DNA of 64,000 nucleotides, from contig CANKUU010000005.1 of the NCBI GenBank assembly GCA_947486785.1, forward strand, positions 62,001-126,000. Reading direction: 5' to 3'. The position numbers were made by a program, and so were the translations under genes. The notes beneath the pieces were generated by a model. It worked only from the letters and a program-made list of their open reading frames with translations. It had not been told where the DNA came from and made no database searches. Positions 26,718 through 35,616 of this stretch are shown here, in pieces. Source of the stretch: an uncultured Flavobacteriaceae bacterium (GTDB lineage Bacteria; Bacteroidota; Bacteroidia; Flavobacteriales; Flavobacteriaceae). How positions within the stretch are numbered: the first letter of the stretch is position 1; each line of letters opens with the position of its first letter.

Positions 26718-27224
26718 ATGATGGTAAAAAATATTGTAATTGCTCTTGGATTTCTTTTCGTAAGTTGTAAAGGCAGCACGCAATCAAAAAAAGAAATGGA
26801 AACTGCAAAAGCGGACTCCAAAGAAAGTACATTTAAAGTGGTAAAAACAGATGCAGAATGGCAAAAAGAGCTTACCCCTGAGCAATATTATGTTTTAAGA
26901 AAAGCCGCTACCGAAAACCCATTTACAAGCGAACACCTAAAAAATAAAGAAGAGGGAGTTTACGTTTGTGTAGCATGTAATACAGAATTGTTTAAAAGCG
27001 AAACTAAATTTAAATCTGGCACCGGCTGGCCAAGTTTTTATCAAGAGATAAAAGGTAACGTGGCTTATGATGTTGACTATAAAATAGGATACAAACGCAC
27101 TGAAGAGCATTGCGCTACTTGTGGTGGTCATTTAGGTCATGTTTTTGAAGATGGCCCAGAACCAACTGGTTTAAGACATTGCATAAACGGTGTGGCTTTA
27201 AAATTTATTCCTGCCAAAAAATAA
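26718..27224 (+). CDS. msrB: Peptide-methionine (R)-S-oxide reductase, lipoprotein form
   Basis: A 168-residue MsrB that reduces methionine-R-sulfoxide in proteins. Zinc cysteines are in CVACNTELF and CATCGGHLGHVF; the catalytic Cys lies in LRHCINGVALKFIP; SGTGWPSFY is the substrate loop. The N-terminus is a signal with lipobox (LFVSCKGS), so it acts in the periplasm or on the outer membrane. A Lys/Ser-rich linker of about 35 residues precedes the domain. It ends before a strong terminator. An ECF-like promoter may link it to oxidative or envelope stress. Confidence 0.95.
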   Translation: MMVKNIVIALGFLFVSCKGSTQSKKEMETAKADSKESTFKVVKTDAEWQKELTPEQYYVLRKAATENPFTSEHLKNKEEGVYVCVACNTELFKSETKFKSGTGWPSFYQEIKGNVAYDVDYKIGYKRTEEHCATCGGHLGHVFEDGPEPTGLRHCINGVALKFIPAKK

Positions 27225-27280
27225 AATATGACGTTTAACGAAAACCTTATCGGTTGAAACTAATTAAACATCAGGCTTAA

Positions 27281-27320
27281 AACATCCAAAATCAAATTAT
27301 GATTTTGGATGTTTTTTTTT
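27281..27320 (+). terminator. Rho-independent terminator after msrB
   Basis: AACATCCAAAATC and GATTTTGGATGTT form a 13-bp perfect stem with a seven-base loop, followed by nine T. Confidence 0.92.
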
Positions 27321-27448
27321 CTTTTCTCCTTATTCTTTAGTTTTATTTTAAGCATGGTATGGCGTGCTTCATTTGCTTTAGACAAAAAATAAGATGAAGC
27401 ATATTTTACTTATTTAAGATGTTCTCGTATTATTTTGGTTTTTGATAC

Positions 27449-27480
27449 TTGTTTTTTGGTAACCTAATTGCGTACTTTTG
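27449..27480 (+). promoter_or_regulatory. Predicted lpdA promoter
   Basis: TTG, a 21-base spacer, then TACTTTTG, matching TTG / TAnnTTTG. The lpdA ATG follows 48 bases later, past an AT-rich leader with no structure that I can support. Confidence 0.55.
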
Positions 27481-27528
27481 CACTCGCATTGCGATAGTAA
27501 TCGAGTTAGATCACAAAAAATTTTAAAT

Positions 27529-28920
27529 ATGAGTAATTTTGATGTTATAGTTTTAGGAAGTGGACCTGGTGGATATGTAACGGCTATTAGAGCTTCACAG
27601 TTGGGGTTAAAAACCGCTATTGTAGAAAAAGAAAATCTCGGCGGCGTTTGTCTTAATTGGGGCTGTATTCCAACAAAAGCTTTATTAAAATCGGCTCAAG
27701 TATTTGAATATTTAAAACACGCCAACGATTATGGGCTTAAAGTAGCCGATGTTGACAAAGACTTTTCTGCTGTGGTTAAGAGAAGTAGAAGTGTTGCAGA
27801 CGGAATGAGTAAAGGAGTTCAATTTTTAATGAAAAAAAACAAAATTGAAGTCATTAATGGTTTTGGAACCCTAAAATCGGGTAAAAAAATAGCTGTAAAA
27901 GCCGCAGATGATTCAATTACAGAATATACAGCAGATAATATTATTATTGCTACTGGTGCTAGAAGTCGCGAATTACCTAGTTTACCTCAAGATGGCAAAA
28001 AAATTATTGGTTATCGCGAGGCTATGACTTTAGAGAGCCAACCTAAAAAAATGATTGTGGTTGGTAGTGGTGCTATTGGTATCGAATTTGCACACTTTTA
28101 TAATGCCATGGGTACAGAAGTAACTGTAGTAGAGTATTTACCTCGCATTGTGCCAGTAGAAGATGAAGATGTATCTAAGCAGTTGGAACGTAGTTTCAAA
28201 AAAGCGGGGGTAAAAATAATGACGTCTGCAGAAGTTACTGGCGTAGATACTTCGGGTAATGGGGTTAAAGCAACTGTAAAAACATCTAAAGGAGAAGAGA
28301 TTTTAGAGGCAGATATTGTATTATCGGCAGTAGGAATTAAAACAAACATAGAAAATATAGGTCTTGAAGATGTTGGAATTGCAACAGATCGAGATAAAAT
28401 TCTTGTAAATGATTTTTACCAAACTAACATTCCGGGGTATTATGCCATCGGTGATGTAACCCCTGGCCAAGCCTTGGCGCATGTGGCCTCAGCGGAAGGT
28501 ATTTTATGTGTAGAAAAAATTGCAGGTCTTCATGTAGAGGCTATAGATTATGGTAACATACCAGGATGCACCTATTGTTCACCAGAAATTGCATCTGTGG
28601 GTATGACTGAGAAACAAGCAAAAGATGCTGGCTACGACATTAAGGTAGGTAAATTTCCTTTTTCGGCAAGTGGTAAAGCCAAAGCATCAGGTTCTTCTGA
28701 TGGCTTTGTAAAAGTAATTTTTGATGCTAAATATGGTGAATGGCTTGGTTGCCATATGATTGGCGCAGGAGTAACTGACATGATAGCTGAGGCTGTTTTA
28801 GGAAGAAAACTTGAAACTACAGGGCACGAAGTGCTAAAAGCTATTCACCCCCACCCCACAATGAGTGAAGCGGTTATGGAAGCAGTTGCTGATGCATACG
28901 ATGAGGTAATTCATCTTTAA
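27529..28920 (+). CDS. lpdA: Dihydrolipoyl dehydrogenase (E3)
   Basis: A 463-residue FAD flavoenzyme that reoxidises the lipoyl groups of pyruvate, 2-oxoglutarate or branched-chain dehydrogenases and the glycine cleavage system. FAD site GSGPGGYVTAIRA near the start, redox disulfide in GGVCLNWGCIPTK, NAD site GSGAIGIEFAHF, and the C-terminal HPHPTMSEAVMEA with the catalytic His-Glu. I start at the ATG giving MSNFDVIVLGSG; the frame extends 17 codons up but that segment covers the promoter region. No E1 or E2 gene is adjacent, so it may be a shared E3. Confidence 0.97.
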   Translation: MSNFDVIVLGSGPGGYVTAIRASQLGLKTAIVEKENLGGVCLNWGCIPTKALLKSAQVFEYLKHANDYGLKVADVDKDFSAVVKRSRSVADGMSKGVQFLMKKNKIEVINGFGTLKSGKKIAVKAADDSITEYTADNIIIATGARSRELPSLPQDGKKIIGYREAMTLESQPKKMIVVGSGAIGIEFAHFYNAMGTEVTVVEYLPRIVPVEDEDVSKQLERSFKKAGVKIMTSAEVTGVDTSGNGVKATVKTSKGEEILEADIVLSAVGIKTNIENIGLEDVGIATDRDKILVNDFYQTNIPGYYAIGDVTPGQALAHVASAEGILCVEKIAGLHVEAIDYGNIPGCTYCSPEIASVGMTEKQAKDAGYDIKVGKFPFSASGKAKASGSSDGFVKVIFDAKYGEWLGCHMIGAGVTDMIAEAVLGRKLETTGHEVLKAIHPHPTMSEAVMEAVADAYDEVIHL

Positions 28921-28965
28921 GAAAAAAGATGAACACCTTTTTATAACAAGTTTCAAAATTAGTGT

Positions 28966-29259
28966 ATGTTAAACTTCTTTCGAGTCGTATCAATTTTAGA
29001 AGGTATCTCGTATTTAGCCTTATTTGCGATAACAATGCCTTTAAAATATTTAGCAGATGTACCTATGCCGAATAAATATGTAGGCTATGCACATGGTGTA
29101 TTATTTATAGCCTATTGCTTACTTGCCGTTGTTTTTTGGATGAAGATGAAATGGCCCTACAAAAGAGGCTTCATTTTAATAATAGCTTCTTTGCTGCCTT
29201 TTGCAACATTTTATGTAGATAAAAAGTATTTACAGCCTTTGTCATCTAAAGTTTTATAA
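28966..29259 (+). CDS. DUF3817 membrane protein
   Basis: A 97-residue integral membrane protein with three hydrophobic helices. It begins MLNFFRVVSILEGISYLALF and contains AHGVLFIAYCLL, the usual DUF3817 pattern (also known from YdzA/membrane-integrity proteins). Function unknown. It lies 45 bases after lpdA, perhaps co-transcribed, and overlaps the 3' end of the convergent aroQ gene by six bases. Confidence 0.85.
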   Translation: MLNFFRVVSILEGISYLALFAITMPLKYLADVPMPNKYVGYAHGVLFIAYCLLAVVFWMKMKWPYKRGFILIIASLLPFATFYVDKKYLQPLSSKVL

Positions 29260-29667
29260 AAAACTTTGAATAGCCAAATCATAGCTTTGTAAACCAAAAC
29301 CCAAGATTACTCCTTTAGCACCTGGCGAAATATAAGAAACATGTCTATATTCTTCACGCTTATGGGTATTAGAAATATGAACTTCGACTACTGGCGTTTC
29401 TATGGCTTTTACCGCGTCGCCTATACCTACTGAAGTATGCGTATAGGCCGCAGCATTTAAAACAATACCATCAAATGAAAAACCAACTTCTTGAATTTTA
29501 GTGATGATTTCTCCTTCAATATTTGATTGAAAATAATACAACTGTATATCACCAAATTTCGATTGAAGCGTTTTAAAATAATCAGTAAAAGTGGTGTTAC
29601 CATATACCTCTGGTTCGCGTTTGCCCAGTAAATTTAAATTAGGCCCATTTAAGATTAAAATTTGCAT
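29254..29667 (-). CDS. aroQ: Type II 3-dehydroquinate dehydratase
   Basis: A 137-residue enzyme of the shikimate pathway turning 3-dehydroquinate into 3-dehydroshikimate. It begins MQILILNGPNLNLLGKREP (with the active-site Tyr soon after, in EVYG), then NAAAYTHTSVGIGDA and VEVHISNTHKREEYRH with the catalytic His. Length is a little short of the usual 145 but all key residues are present. It stands alone, convergent with the DUF3817 gene. Confidence 0.96.
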   Translation of the reverse strand: MQILILNGPNLNLLGKREPEVYGNTTFTDYFKTLQSKFGDIQLYYFQSNIEGEIITKIQEVGFSFDGIVLNAAAYTHTSVGIGDAVKAIETPVVEVHISNTHKREEYRHVSYISPGAKGVILGFGLQSYDLAIQSFL

Positions 29668-29744
29668 AGCATAAAAATAGTCAAATACACCTCACAAAAA
29701 AAACTTAGGGTTTTATTCTATAAATTTGACAGCCGCTCACCTCA

Positions 29745-30269
29745 CTATCTGGGTTTATGTAAACTTCTACCAGAATCAAAAGTATACTGAATTCCAAAGG
29801 TAATAGTAGACCATTGCGAATTTTCTAGTTTAATACCTGTATATGAGATGTTTATTTCAGTTTTAGAACTCATTAAATATCCAATTATTGGACGGTAATA
29901 TAACCCACCATCATTACCATCATTAATGCCAAGCGCGTAACCTAATTTACCTCCAAAAGAAAATGAATTTGATGTCCAAATACGAAGAGAAGTTGCCAAA
30001 GGAAGAAACGCAATGCTGGGCAGATCTAGCTGAGCCGCACCTGATTTGAAGGTTTCTGGAAATCCATGAATATATCCAACACTTAAGCCCAAGTCTAAGG
30101 TTTCGTTTAAAGCAAACATATATCCTAAGTCTGCCCCTAAAACAATATCAGTTACGGGGTTAAAATCATCAAATGGTAATCCGGCCTGTATTCCAATTTT
30201 GAGGCCCTCTTGAGCGTGAATACTTACAGCCGTTAACATCCAAAAAGACACTAGTAATAACTTTTTCAT
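29745..30269 (-). CDS. Outer-membrane beta-barrel protein
   Basis: A 174-residue protein with a clear signal peptide (MKKLLLVSFWMLTAVSIHAQ) and alternating beta strands such as LKIGIQAGLPFDDF, LDLGLSVGYIHG and INISYTGIKLENSQW. Probably an eight-stranded barrel in the outer membrane. Unlike its two neighbours it does not end in a terminal aromatic; it finishes GRSLHKPR, so its final strand probably lies at TITFGIQYTF. Function unknown. First of three barrel genes on this strand. Confidence 0.75.
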   Translation of the reverse strand: MKKLLLVSFWMLTAVSIHAQEGLKIGIQAGLPFDDFNPVTDIVLGADLGYMFALNETLDLGLSVGYIHGFPETFKSGAAQLDLPSIAFLPLATSLRIWTSNSFSFGGKLGYALGINDGNDGGLYYRPIIGYLMSSKTEINISYTGIKLENSQWSTITFGIQYTFDSGRSLHKPR

Positions 30270-30402
30270 TTTAGGTTTTCTAAATAATTAAAATATAAAT
30301 TATAGATTATGTAACTGCTTAAGCACCAATTTTGTTGTGTAAGAGTTCCTAAAATTGTTAAAATTATCGTAATTCTATTCTTAGTATTACAATTAAACAA
30401 CA

Positions 30403-30433
30403 TAAAAAAGAGCCGCTACAATAGGCGGCTCTT
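30403..30433 (-). terminator. Rho-independent terminator after the second beta-barrel gene
   Basis: On the minus strand AGAGCCGCC pairs with GCGGCTCT around a short loop with a small bulge, followed by six T. It lies about 20 bases past the stop codon at 30454. Confidence 0.82.
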
Positions 30434-30453
30434 TAACTTTGTAAGATACTAGT

Positions 30454-31041
30454 TTAAAAGAAGTAACTAGCTCCAATTTGCAACGCTACATTTTTTAAAT
30501 CTAAATTATTAAACGCCTTTGATATCCCTTGAGTAAATCGCAATTGAAAGTAAATATGTTCATCTAATCGATAACCTCCACCAATATTTAAAGCCAATTG
30601 AAATTTGTTAGTATCAGAACTGGCTCTACTTTCATCCCAAGTATCACTTAGTAAGAAGCCCACTTGGGGACCTAACTCTAATGCAATTTTTTCAGTAAAA
30701 TGATACTTACTCATTACTGGCACATGAATATATGTTAAGTTTAGGTTTTGCTCACCAAGATCAGCTCCTTGAAACTGTAAAATAAGTTCGGGTTGTAAAT
30801 AAAAATTTTCGAAAAACATAGGTACCTCAGCAACTCCTCCAACATAAAAGCCTAGTAGGTGGCTGATATCTACAAAATCATTCGTCGCAAACTTAGAGAG
30901 ACCAACACCAGCTTTTACACCAAAAGTTAGGTCATCTGTAATACTCTTATGGTTAGCATTACTGGTCCCTTTAATAACTTGCGCATTAATTGAAGTGCAA
31001 AGCAAAAAGGCGGAAAAAATTATATAAATCGTTTTTATCAT
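30454..31041 (-). CDS. PorT-like outer-membrane beta-barrel protein
   Basis: A 195-residue protein with a signal peptide ending SINAQ and the Bacteroidota barrel pattern: FGVKAGVGLSKFATND, FYLQPELILQFQGAD, YHFTEKIALELGPQVGFLLS, and a terminal strand LQIGASYFF ending in Phe, as needed for barrel assembly. It is related to the next gene (31077) in layout and several blocks (QPEL, GPQ-, Y..-KIxxELGPQ), so they are probably paralogues. Thirty-five bases separate them; likely one operon ended by the terminator at 30403. Confidence 0.82.
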   Translation of the reverse strand: MIKTIYIIFSAFLLCTSINAQVIKGTSNANHKSITDDLTFGVKAGVGLSKFATNDFVDISHLLGFYVGGVAEVPMFFENFYLQPELILQFQGADLGEQNLNLTYIHVPVMSKYHFTEKIALELGPQVGFLLSDTWDESRASSDTNKFQLALNIGGGYRLDEHIYFQLRFTQGISKAFNNLDLKNVALQIGASYFF

Positions 31042-31076
31042 TGGATTAAGTTTTGAATTGTCAGTCGTATTGTAAT

Positions 31077-31673
31077 TTAGAAAAAGTAAATTACACCTAA
31101 ATTAAAATTGGAAGGCTTTACTTTTAAGGAATTATTGATAGGGCCAGAGTATCGGTTAGTAATTTCTTTACTAAACCGAGCTTGAACAGTTAATTTTTCT
31201 GAGATATCATAACCAGCTCCAAAACCGAAATCAATACCTAGGGTATTGATTACACTATCTAAATCATCGCCAGAATTAACTACATCATTTATATCTCTTA
31301 AAGCATTTTTAACATCATTAACATTAGTAGAAAAACTAAATTGAGGACCTGCTTGCACATGTAGTTTATCTATTACATAATACTTTGCTAGTATAGGTAA
31401 ATGAATAAATGATATACCACCTGCATTCGCGTAGGTAAGTTCTGGCTGAACATAAAATTTATCTGATAGTTGGTAATCGCCTGCAACACCCAAATACAAG
31501 CCCGTTTTGTTTATGGCGCTAAGATTACCCAAGTTGATACCAAGAGCCGAAAGCTTAATATTAACATTTGTATTAAATAGCCCACCCGTGACTCCAATTT
31601 TAAAATCTCCTTGAGCACTTATGCCCGACATAAAAATTAATGAAATTAAAAATGTAAAAAGTAATTTTTTCAT
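31077..31673 (-). CDS. PorT-like outer-membrane beta-barrel protein (paralogue)
   Basis: A 198-residue protein with a signal peptide (MKKLLFTFLISLIFMSGISAQ) and the same strand pattern as the next gene: FKIGVTGGLFNTN, FYVQPELTYANAGG, KLHVQAGPQFSFSTN, ending in NLGVIYFF with a terminal Phe. Function unknown. It is the first gene of the pair and has a good promoter upstream, in the region shared with xerD. Confidence 0.82.
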   Translation of the reverse strand: MKKLLFTFLISLIFMSGISAQGDFKIGVTGGLFNTNVNIKLSALGINLGNLSAINKTGLYLGVAGDYQLSDKFYVQPELTYANAGGISFIHLPILAKYYVIDKLHVQAGPQFSFSTNVNDVKNALRDINDVVNSGDDLDSVINTLGIDFGFGAGYDISEKLTVQARFSKEITNRYSGPINNSLKVKPSNFNLGVIYFF

Positions 31674-31699
31674 AATAGTGTTATTCTATAGTTAGTATT

Positions 31700-31725
31700 C
31701 AAATATATCAAACGACCTACAGCAA
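31700..31725 (-). promoter_or_regulatory. Predicted promoter of the paired beta-barrel genes
   Basis: The minus strand shows TTG, a 15-16 base spacer, then TATATTTG, a full TAnnTTTG match, 27 bases before the start of the gene at 31673. The spacer is slightly short. Confidence 0.42.
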
Positions 31726-31836
31726 GATACGTACCATTTTTTTTAGACTAAAAATAATTAGTTTCAGTAAGTAATACATATGAAGTAATCTGTTTATATC
31801 AAAAGGCAAAAATATAGAATTGTTTATCTTTAAAAA

Positions 31837-32739
31837 ATGAATTGGAAAAATGCCCAAAACGATTTTTCAAACTACCTTAAAATAGAACGTGGATTGGCAT
31901 CTAATTCGGTACTTAACTATAACCTAGACATCAACAAGTTAGTATTGTTTTTAGAACGTAATTCTTTTACTACTAGCCCTATTCAAATTGAAAAAGAAAC
32001 TATTCAACAATTTATATACGAGATTTCTAAAACACTTAATCCTAGGTCGCAAGCCCGAATTATATCGGGATTAAAAAGTTTTTTTAACTATCTGGTTTTT
32101 GAAGATTATCGATCAGATAATCCAATGGATTTAATAGAGCCACCAAAAATTGGTCGCAAGTTACCTGATACGTTATCAGAAGACGAAATAAACCAACTCA
32201 TACAAGCTATTGATCTTTCAAAACCAGAGGGCGAGCGTAACCGCGCTATGCTTGAAACGCTCTACGGTTGTGGACTAAGAGTATCTGAGCTAATTAGTCT
32301 TAAAATTTCAGACTTATTTTTTGATGAAGATTTCATTAAAGTAACGGGCAAAGGTGAAAAGCAACGTTTTGTACCAATAAGTCAAATAAATAAGAAATAC
32401 ATAACTATTTATCGAAATCAGATTAGGGTTTCTCAAAAGATTCAAAGAGGCCATGATGATATTTTGTTTTTAAACCGCCGAGGTCGTCAACTTACTCGTG
32501 CAATGATTTTTACAATTATAAAACAACTAGCTAAAAAAATAGGAATCACTAAAAAAATTAGTCCGCATACATTCCGCCACTCTTTTGCCACCCACTTATT
32601 AGAAAATGGGGCTGACTTACGGGCCATACAGCAAATGCTAGGACATGAAAGTATAACAACAACAGAGATTTACGTTCATGTAGATCGATCACATCTTACA
32701 CAGGTAATGAACGAATTTCACCCTCGAAAGTTTCATTAA
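31837..32739 (+). CDS. xerD: Tyrosine recombinase XerD
   Basis: A 300-residue site-specific recombinase that resolves chromosome dimers at dif. The N-terminal SAM-like DNA-binding domain (1-100) is followed by the catalytic domain with R148 (LRVSELI), K172 (GKGEKQRF), H244 and R247 (PHTFRHSF), H270 (LGHESI) and nucleophile Y279 (TEIYVHV). Full length, and the surroundings are housekeeping rather than an integrated element, so I read it as the chromosomal XerD/XerC-type enzyme and not an integrase. No dif site was recognised here. Confidence 0.93.
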   Translation: MNWKNAQNDFSNYLKIERGLASNSVLNYNLDINKLVLFLERNSFTTSPIQIEKETIQQFIYEISKTLNPRSQARIISGLKSFFNYLVFEDYRSDNPMDLIEPPKIGRKLPDTLSEDEINQLIQAIDLSKPEGERNRAMLETLYGCGLRVSELISLKISDLFFDEDFIKVTGKGEKQRFVPISQINKKYITIYRNQIRVSQKIQRGHDDILFLNRRGRQLTRAMIFTIIKQLAKKIGITKKISPHTFRHSFATHLLENGADLRAIQQMLGHESITTTEIYVHVDRSHLTQVMNEFHPRKFH

Positions 32740-32878
32740 AAATGAGACTTTAACTTAATGCTGCTGATACCAAAAAAATCTAAAATTAGTTGTATTTTTC
32801 ATCAGAAAAGATGTTAGTTTCATTGTTGCTTAAGCAACAAGCAATTATTATATTTAACTGAAATTAAATTATCAAAAC

Positions 32879-34306
32879 ATGAAAATAAAAATCATTTTTA
32901 CTGGACTACTGACGTTTTGTCTGCTGAGTTTAAATGCTCAAAAAAGTGCTGAGGCAGCTATTAAAAAATTGGATAGTAAAAAGGAAACATATGGTACTAT
33001 TGCCCAACAAATTTGGGAGCTTGCAGAAATGGGCTATCAAGAGAAGAAAAGTTCGGCCTTACTTCAAAAAACGCTCAAAGATGCAGAATTCACCATAAAA
33101 GCTGGCGTAGCAGGTATACCCACCGCTTTTATTGCTGAATACGGTAGTGGAACGCCAATTATTGCAGTACTAGGCGAGTTTGATGCCTTACCTGGATTAT
33201 CACAAGAAGCTGTGGCTGAAAAAAAATCAGCTGGAAAATCTGCAGGTCATGCTTGCGGTCATCATTTATTTGGCACAGCATCTGCTGCCGCCGCGATAGC
33301 AGTAAAAGATTGGATGGTGGCAAACAAAACAAAAGGTACCATACGATTTTACGGCACACCTGCCGAAGAAGGAGGTTCAGGTAAAGTATACATGGTACGC
33401 GAAGGACTTTTTGATGACGTTGATGTAGCCTTACATTGGCATCCAGGGGCTCAAAATGCTGCTAGCGCTGGTGCAGCGCTAGCAAATAAATCAGCTAAAT
33501 TTCGTTTTTATGGTGTTTCTGCTCATGCCGCCGGTTCACCAGAAAAAGGTAGGTCGGCTCTTGATGGTGTGGAGGCAATGAATGCTATGGTAAACATGAT
33601 GCGCGAGCATGTGGATGAAAAAGCCAGAATTCACTATGTTATTACTGATGGTGGAAAAGCTCCGAATGTAGTACCCGATTTTGCTGAAGTTTATTACTAT
33701 GCGCGCCACAACTCAAGAGAGATTGTTATCGATATTTTCGATCGGATGGTAAAAGCTGCTGAAGGTGCCGCCTTGGGCACGGGTACCACCATGAAATATG
33801 AGATGATTGGGGGTACGCATGAATTACTACCCAATTTAACTCTTCAAAAAGTAATGCATCATAATTTAGCCAAAATTGGCGGCATCACTTATTCACCAGA
33901 AGAAAAAGCTTTTGCCGATAAAATTGCTAAAACTTTGGGTTATCAAGAAGCAGACCTAAAAACAGCAAAAAACGTACAGCCTTATAAGACCGAAGCGAAA
34001 GCCTATGGCTCTACCGATGTAGGTGACGTTAGTTTTATGGTTCCTACGGCCGGTATGGGTACAGCTACCTGGGTGCCAGGCACCCCGGCGCATAGCTGGC
34101 AAGCAGTTGCTGCTGGTGGCACTTCTATAGGAAAAAAAGGAATGATGGTAGCCGCCAAAACCCTTACACTTACTGCAATTGACCTGTTTAAAAATAAAGA
34201 TCTTGTATCTAAAGCAAAAGCCGAGTTAACTGAAAGGCGCGGTAAAGACTTTAAATATATTCCACTACTAGGCGATCGTGATCCTGCACTTGATTACCGT
34301 AATTAA
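32879..34306 (+). CDS. Secreted M20-family amidohydrolase (AbgB-like)
   Basis: A 475-residue metallohydrolase with a signal peptide (about 1-21, ending LNAQ). Metal/catalytic motifs: GEFDALPGL, GHACGHHLFG (126-131), PAEEGGSGK (E163/E164) and HWHPG (186-190); the dimerisation domain (SAHAAGSPEKGRSALDGVE) follows. The sequence is closest in style to p-aminobenzoyl-glutamate hydrolase subunit B and related amide hydrolases, but the true substrate cannot be told. Export to the periplasm is unusual for folate scavenging and suggests a peptide or acyl-amino-acid substrate. It ends at a terminator. Confidence 0.88.
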   Translation: MKIKIIFTGLLTFCLLSLNAQKSAEAAIKKLDSKKETYGTIAQQIWELAEMGYQEKKSSALLQKTLKDAEFTIKAGVAGIPTAFIAEYGSGTPIIAVLGEFDALPGLSQEAVAEKKSAGKSAGHACGHHLFGTASAAAAIAVKDWMVANKTKGTIRFYGTPAEEGGSGKVYMVREGLFDDVDVALHWHPGAQNAASAGAALANKSAKFRFYGVSAHAAGSPEKGRSALDGVEAMNAMVNMMREHVDEKARIHYVITDGGKAPNVVPDFAEVYYYARHNSREIVIDIFDRMVKAAEGAALGTGTTMKYEMIGGTHELLPNLTLQKVMHHNLAKIGGITYSPEEKAFADKIAKTLGYQEADLKTAKNVQPYKTEAKAYGSTDVGDVSFMVPTAGMGTATWVPGTPAHSWQAVAAGGTSIGKKGMMVAAKTLTLTAIDLFKNKDLVSKAKAELTERRGKDFKYIPLLGDRDPALDYRN

Positions 34307-34336
34307 CAATCGAGTATTAAAGTTATACAAAAGCAA

Positions 34337-34382
34337 AGCAATCTAAGTTGTCAAAGGTTAACAATGAAGATTGCTTTTTTTT
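34337..34382 (+). terminator. Rho-independent terminator after the M20 gene
   Basis: AGCAATCT and AGATTGCT, extended inward by GTTGT/ACAAT across a two-base mismatch, form a long stem followed by eight T. It separates the amidohydrolase from the next sigma gene. Confidence 0.85.
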
Positions 34383-34417
34383 ATTTAAAAAAAATTGAGA
34401 AACAATTTATGTTTTTG

Positions 34418-34447
34418 TGTAACAAATTTAAATTTTCAGCTACTAAT
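34418..34447 (+). promoter_or_regulatory. Candidate ECF-type autoregulated promoter
   Basis: TGTAACAA, 14 bases, then CTACTAAT, 26 bases ahead of the ECF sigma start. The TGTAACAA half and the 14-base spacer are identical to the element at 16216-16245 upstream of the other ECF gene. Confidence 0.35.
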
Positions 34448-34472
34448 TTAATAACAACTCCAACCAACATTA

Positions 34473-34967
34473 GTGAATAAAGAACTGGAACATAAGTTTG
34501 TTACAGAACTTGAGAACAACCAAAACATTGTTCACAAGGTCTGCACGTTGTACACCAATGATCGGCATTCACACAACGATTTGTTTCAAGAAATTACTAT
34601 TCAACTATGGAAAGCCTATCCCAAATTTAGAGGAGACAGCAAACTTAGCACATGGATGTATCGCGTGTCATTAAACACAGCTATCACCTTGTATCGAAAA
34701 TCGAAACGGCGTGTAAAAACCCAAGATTATGAATCGGTTATTTTTAAAATAAAAGCTGAAGAATATGATGAAACACAAGAAGAACAACTTAAGTTATTAT
34801 ACAAAGCAGTAAAACAATTGGGTGATATTGATAAAGCGTTAGTTTTCTTGTATTTGGAAGACAAAAACTATCAAGAAATTTCGGAAACACTAGGTATTTC
34901 AGAAGTAAATGCCCGCGTTAAAATGAACCGAATAAAAACCAAGTTAAGAACCATATTGAATCCGTAG
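34473..34967 (+). CDS. ECF-type RNA polymerase sigma factor
   Basis: A 164-residue ECF sigma factor. Region 2 at about 20-85 (NDLFQEITIQLWKAYPKFRG, KLSTWMYRVSLNTAITLYRK) and region 4 at about 105-160 (DKALVFLYLEDKNYQEISE, NARVKMNRIKTKLR). It starts at GTG; no ATG is available before region 2. It lies four bases ahead of a four-helix membrane protein, its probable partner. Different enough from the ECF at 16264 to be a separate group. Confidence 0.92.
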   Translation: MNKELEHKFVTELENNQNIVHKVCTLYTNDRHSHNDLFQEITIQLWKAYPKFRGDSKLSTWMYRVSLNTAITLYRKSKRRVKTQDYESVIFKIKAEEYDETQEEQLKLLYKAVKQLGDIDKALVFLYLEDKNYQEISETLGISEVNARVKMNRIKTKLRTILNP

Positions 34968-34971
34968 AGCT

Positions 34972-35616
34972 ATGATGGATGAATTAGAATTATTAAAAAA
35001 AGACTGGAAAAAGAAAGACGAACATCTTCCTAAATTGTCTTATGACGAGATTTATACCATGATTTGGAAAAAATCATTTTCTATTGTGAGGTGGATTTTT
35101 TATATCAGTATCGTTGAATTATTCATATGGATTGTACTAAACACAATGCCATTTTATACTGATTCATTTGATTATTTAGAAATCGGATTTTCAAAAAATG
35201 TCATTATCGCAACTTCAATTGTGGCTTACGGGGCAATTTTTATTTTTTTATATTATTTATATCACTCTTTCAAAGCCATTTCAGTTGTTGATAATGTTAA
35301 AGATTTAATGAAAAGTATTTTAAAAACTAGAAAAATAGTGCGCTATTATGTACTCTACAATATTGTTGTGATGTTTATAGTTACTATCTACTCACTAATT
35401 ATAGGATTTAAAAAAGATGAAAGATTTTTAAACCTGTTAAATTCGGTTAAAGAAGATAACTCAGAACTTCAAGTTTGGCTAATGGTGGCCCTAATTTACA
35501 TTATAGCTCTTTGTGTAACCGTTGGCTTTATTGTACTTTTTTATCAAATAATCTATGGATTTCTACTGCGAAAACTAAATAAGAATTATAAAGAGTTAAA
35601 ACGTTTAGAGCTTTAA
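34972..35616 (+). CDS. Four-helix membrane protein paired with an ECF sigma factor
   Basis: A 214-residue protein with a cytoplasmic N-part of about 42 residues (DELELLKKDWKKKDEHLPKL) and four membrane helices (about 43-66, 79-103, 117-140, 165-195). No zinc-binding or other known anti-sigma motif is present. Homologues in flavobacteria are sometimes mislabelled as beta-carotene monooxygenase; nothing here supports an enzyme. Because it begins four bases after the sigma gene, it is the best candidate for its membrane-bound regulator, with the charged N-part contacting sigma (inference). Its last 12 bases overlap the convergent acyltransferase gene. Confidence 0.75.
   Translation: MMDELELLKKDWKKKDEHLPKLSYDEIYTMIWKKSFSIVRWIFYISIVELFIWIVLNTMPFYTDSFDYLEIGFSKNVIIATSIVAYGAIFIFLYYLYHSFKAISVVDNVKDLMKSILKTRKIVRYYVLYNIVVMFIVTIYSLIIGFKKDERFLNLLNSVKEDNSELQVWLMVALIYIIALCVTVGFIVLFYQIIYGFLLRKLNKNYKELKRLEL

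Noticed and set aside
27478..27528. Longer start for lpdA
   Set aside because: The extra 17 codons begin at TTG within the predicted promoter and do not resemble the family N-terminus.
31837..32739. Tyrosine recombinase as a sign of an integrated mobile element
   Set aside because: It matches chromosomal XerD in length and motifs, neighbours are housekeeping genes, and no attachment repeats or phage genes are near.
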